Assembly (NCBI GenBank): GCA_003342895.1
Contig: PTFA01000042.1
Coordinates: forward strand, 434,001 to 498,000
DNA: 64,000 nucleotides
Reading direction: 5' to 3'
Origin: Casuarius casuarius
Taxonomy: Eukaryota > Chordata > Aves > Casuariiformes > Casuariidae
This document shows, piece after piece, positions 60,961 to 64,000 of the stretch. The first letter of the stretch is position 1. Each line of letters begins with the position of its first letter. Under the pieces are notes generated by a model. That model saw only the letters and a program-made list of their open reading frames with translations. It did not search any database and was not told the origin of the DNA. The position numbers and the translations under genes were made by a program.

Positions 60961-63410
60961 ACACAAAAGCAAGGAATTCTAGCATTAACTAGAGTTTCCT
61001 AGCAAAGACTGTTCTGCATCTTCCCAACTAACTTAGTTAAATTATTATTAAAAAAAAAAAAAAAAAAAAAAAACTCTTGCTCTGCAGAGGCACAGTTTAA
61101 CCAAAACAGCAGAATAGCTCAGTCTGCCACCTAACAAACTGCAGCCCTTACAACATCAGCTGAAAACCACAGGAGAGAAATGATTCCTCACTATTCTTGT
61201 TAGAAGATGCTAAAAATGGGCAATTCCAATATAAATTTCATGGAAAGAATGCTTCTGAAATTGTCTACATCTTAGGGAAGCCAGCTTTTTGGTGAGGGTG
61301 TTTCTGGGAACAGTTTCAATAACCGATAAGCATTATTTCTCTTCTTACATGTGACATTTGTGAAACAACATGTAACCCAGAAAACAGATCGACTGTCTCT
61401 GATGAAATTTCTCAAAGAAAAGAGGAAAAGCACTGCCCTGAAACAAGATTCACCTGTTTACTGACACCACATAATAACAATTTAGCACTAACAGAGATAT
61501 TCAGAATTAAGATTCATACAACGGCTTCCTGAAATTACCTGTGGGAAAAGGAAGAAAAAAGGTGGGATCTCACCACCCTCTTGCTTATTGACTTCTAGAA
61601 ATAAACTAGTACGTAAATGATCTTAAAACAGTACTTGTCATATTAAACATTTTACATTTGTAAAGAGCAATTATCCTTTCCCTCATCACCCTTTGCCATT
61701 ATTGCGCTGTGAAAGCATTTCAATACATTACAGAAAACTGGACTAACTTTTGCTTATATAAAATAAACTATGAGACACCCTGATTAACACTGAAGAAGTA
61801 ATCTGCTTACACGCAGAAACATTCCCATTTAAAGCAAAGACCCAGAGGGCATAAAGCATATAGTGATCTAATTAGTAGAAAACACTTTCTTTTTCTTGCT
61901 CTGATTTTGTGCTAATTTCAACACTCCCAAGAAAGCTGAAGCATATTCTGAATGTCAGTGAGTGGCTCTGTTGGTACAGGATTTGGCAAGACTGATGCAG
62001 CCTCGACCCACCCACCTGGACACACATGCAAGGCGTGCTTGCTACCACTCCTTTCTCTTTAATGTGAAGGAGATGCTATTGCTCCTAAAGTGCTGCTCCT
62101 GAAAGAAGGGGAGCGCAGCTGCCACTAGGGGGGAACAGGGGTCCCATGCCACTGTGTCTCCCCCTCCACCTCCCCCGGCGAAGGTGGTGCTGCTGACACA
62201 CAGCAGAAGCCACGGGGAACCCCCGAGGCTGGTGTTGTTCCCACCTTTGATTAACTTCCTCCGGCCCTGAGTGGTGTCTGCACCGGATAAATATTTTGCA
62301 ATTTTGAGCAAGCAGCATTTGGGGCAGCTGCAATGCCTGGCTTCTGCTTGAGTGGGACACAGTTCATAAGAGGGAACGGGACTAAATTCATCCTCTTGTA
62401 CAGAGGCAACAGAACTGTTTGCAGCACCTGGTGCTATCGTCACCGTTTTGTTTTAAGGAGGAACCTACTCATCTTCCTCCCAGGGGTCTGTGTCCAGCAC
62501 AGAAGGAAACAAGCAAGGACGAGATCTCCCCACGTTGGGAGAGCTGAGAGAAGAGGGCTGGAAGCCAGGAATTCAGTCTGACAGAGGCGGGCATCTAAGT
62601 AAAACAGCAGCGCTTAAGTATTTCACTTGGACACTGCAGGCAATCGGTTTTTGAAAGCACTTTGGTGTATCACACATACACTGAGCATATACAGAAGGTC
62701 TACGCAGATGAGAAGATAAATGTTTCTTGCTGATTTGCCTTCATGACAGTTCTGATTTCAAGACAGCAGGATAAGGATTACAGTTACTGAGACCACTTGC
62801 TGTTCAGGGCACATCCCACATTTGCTCCATCTGCAGATGCTTTTTAATGTCAGTACATGGATCAATGACAGGACATGGTCCCCAGGGAACAGTCTGACAC
62901 CCTAATATTAAACAGAAAGGCTTGGGCAGCAAAGCATGCAGTGAGCAACTCTGATGCAGGACAGATTGTTCATTTCAAAGAGAAAAATCTGCATTCTTCA
63001 GAAAACAGTGTTCAAAAATATAATCTTCACTCAGTTCAATGGAGCAGCTTTATAATTTACAGCACCAGATAAAGATAGAAGATGTAATGTGAAATATCTG
63101 AAGCAGTTCTCCCCCCGTATTAAAATGCACCTTGGGCAACAGAGCCTTAACTTCTCTTAACATATGTTTCTAGCCGATAAGTAAACAATTTGGACGTGAA
63201 ATGAAAATTTTCAAGATAGCTACAGCTGGAAAAGCATCAACTCATATTTGACTTCAGCTGCAGTGCCCCACTGATAAGTTTTTGGGGTGGTTTGGCACAG
63301 TTAAAAGGAAGCAGCTTTGGAAGAATAAAAAGCTTTCTGTGTACAAGTTGTTGGATCGGAGATACAAGAGAGACATCATTTTACATCGAAATTCTGAAAG
63401 TGGGCTTGGC
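60961..63410. other. Non-coding DNA, GC-rich spot at 62.08-62.29 kb
   Basis: Contains the poly-A run below. The stretch 62080-62290 is GC-rich with C-runs (CTCCCCCTCCACCTCCCCC) but only about seven CpGs. Frames there on both strands (62042-62443, 62085-62360, 62333-62581) include a poly-glycine string from the C-runs and are unlikely to be coding. Confidence 0.5.
61050..61073 (+). repeat. Poly-A run of 24
   Basis: The longest homopolymer in the window. The preceding sequence is AT-rich and shows no recognisable retrocopied gene or LINE tail, so a simple slippage product is more likely than a retroposition tail. Confidence 0.95.
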
Positions 63411-63790
63411 TGCAGGATCGAATTTTATGCCAGAGCGCGTGGCTGGGGTGAGCTGAACAGCTCCGTGCTCGGGGAGAGGGGATGTAGAAACAGAGGGGGC
63501 AAAGCTGGGAAGTTTAAAGGTTCCTCCGCAGACAAGCAATCAGCCAGCATTGAACTGCAGTGAAATTTGGCTTCCTTACAGCCACAGACTCCTTTGGCAT
63601 TGTGGACAAAACCTTTAGTCACGCACGCATTGAACTTCATGTTTGATTGCTTCCGTTCTGCTCCGTGGGGCCTCGTGTGCGGCAGCGAGCTGAGGGCGAG
63701 CAGGAAAGTCAGACCGACACCACTGCTGCGACAACTTAACGGTAGATCACAGAATAGCAAATCATCCCCAGTGCGGTCCAGCACAGCCAC
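63411..63790. promoter_or_regulatory. CpG-island-like stretch near right edge
   Basis: Hand count over 63421-63780 gives about 54% G+C and 17 CpG, an observed/expected ratio of roughly 0.65-0.7, far above the rest of the window. CpGs cluster at 63435-63470 and 63655-63735. No TATA box is obvious. Frames on both strands (63282-63563, 63425-63790, 63567-63851) stay open because of composition and are unrecognised. It may be a promoter or first exon of a gene extending past the window, or an orphan CpG island. Confidence 0.4.
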
Positions 63791-64000
63791 AAACCAAATG
63801 GTTTCTTTTCAGAGTCCCCCTACATGCTGGCTTATACGCACTGAATACTAAGCTTTTCTTTGCAGTAAGCTCCCTGCCTGCCCGGATCTCTGCCACAGGA
63901 CTCAAGGAAAGTGTGCTATGGACAGGAGTGTTATGTGTCCTAAGAGGGACATTCGCAGAAACATTTCCAGATGGAGAAGCAGGAAACCTTGCATTTCTCC
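63791..64000. other. Right edge, non-coding
   Basis: Contains two splice-acceptor-like pyrimidine tracts (GTTTCTTTTCAG ending at 63811 and CTTTTCTTTGCAG ending near 63865), but no convincing exon follows either within the window. Confidence 0.35.

Noticed and set aside
61050..61073. Poly-A as the tail of a processed pseudogene
   Set aside because: No gene-like sequence or polyadenylation signal with coding remnant is recognisable upstream, and no target-site duplication was seen.
62042..62443. 133-codon - strand open frame with a glycine run
   Set aside because: The glycine run comes from a C-rich low-complexity tract, and competing frames are open on both strands.
1..64000. CRISPR arrays, operons, tRNA or rRNA genes, mitochondrial insertions, endogenous retroviruses
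   Set aside because: None seen. The sequence is eukaryotic nuclear, and no regularly spaced repeats, cloverleaf-type boxes, or recognisable gag/pol/env or LTR landmarks were found by eye.

Overview
The window looks like a piece of a sauropsid nuclear genome, most likely a bird. All three clearly recognisable mobile elements are CR1-type LINE fragments, no mammalian SINE or L1 is visible, recognisable interspersed repeats are sparse, and the sequence is AT-rich with scattered microsatellites. There are no operons, ribosome binding sites, tRNAs, rRNAs or CRISPR arrays. I find no convincing protein-coding exon of a host gene anywhere in the 64 kb. The open frames are short, mostly AT-driven, and match nothing I recognise. 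The honest reading is a gene desert, or a very long intron or intergenic span.

Layout: 1-11 kb is AT-rich non-coding DNA with a diverged repeat pair (2023-2060 and 5236-5273). 8.56-9.07 kb is a small CpG-bearing patch. 11.3-12.0 kb holds a GC- and CpG-richer patch with an exact 33-bp tandem duplication that ends in a strong splice-donor-like sequence. 12.85-13.4 kb has a GATA-motif triplet and a near-perfect hairpin. A CR1 3' tail lies at 14.76-14.93 kb. A longer CR1 relic at 21.2-22.2 kb on the + strand has lost most of its reverse transcriptase by internal deletion. A strongly pyrimidine-biased kilobase follows at 24.4-25.3 kb, and an old CR1-like relic on the - strand lies at 27.97-28.75 kb.

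From 30.4 kb onward several 200-500 bp blocks are dense in homeodomain (ATTA), POU-octamer, TEAD and FOX-like motifs. They look like vertebrate conserved non-coding elements or enhancers: 30.43-30.96, 31.69-32.01, 34.13-34.64, 36.62-37.0, 42.89-43.08, 56.0-56.29 and 60.64-60.96 kb, with weaker candidates at 5.3, 16.74 and 38.5 kb. This is inference from texture and motifs; no alignment could be run. The last kilobase (63.41-63.79 kb) is the best CpG-island-like stretch and may mark a promoter or first exon near the right edge.

If the enhancer reading is right, the window would be part of the regulatory landscape of a developmental gene lying outside it. The gene cannot be named from this sequence. 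I did not find a clear previously undescribed system.
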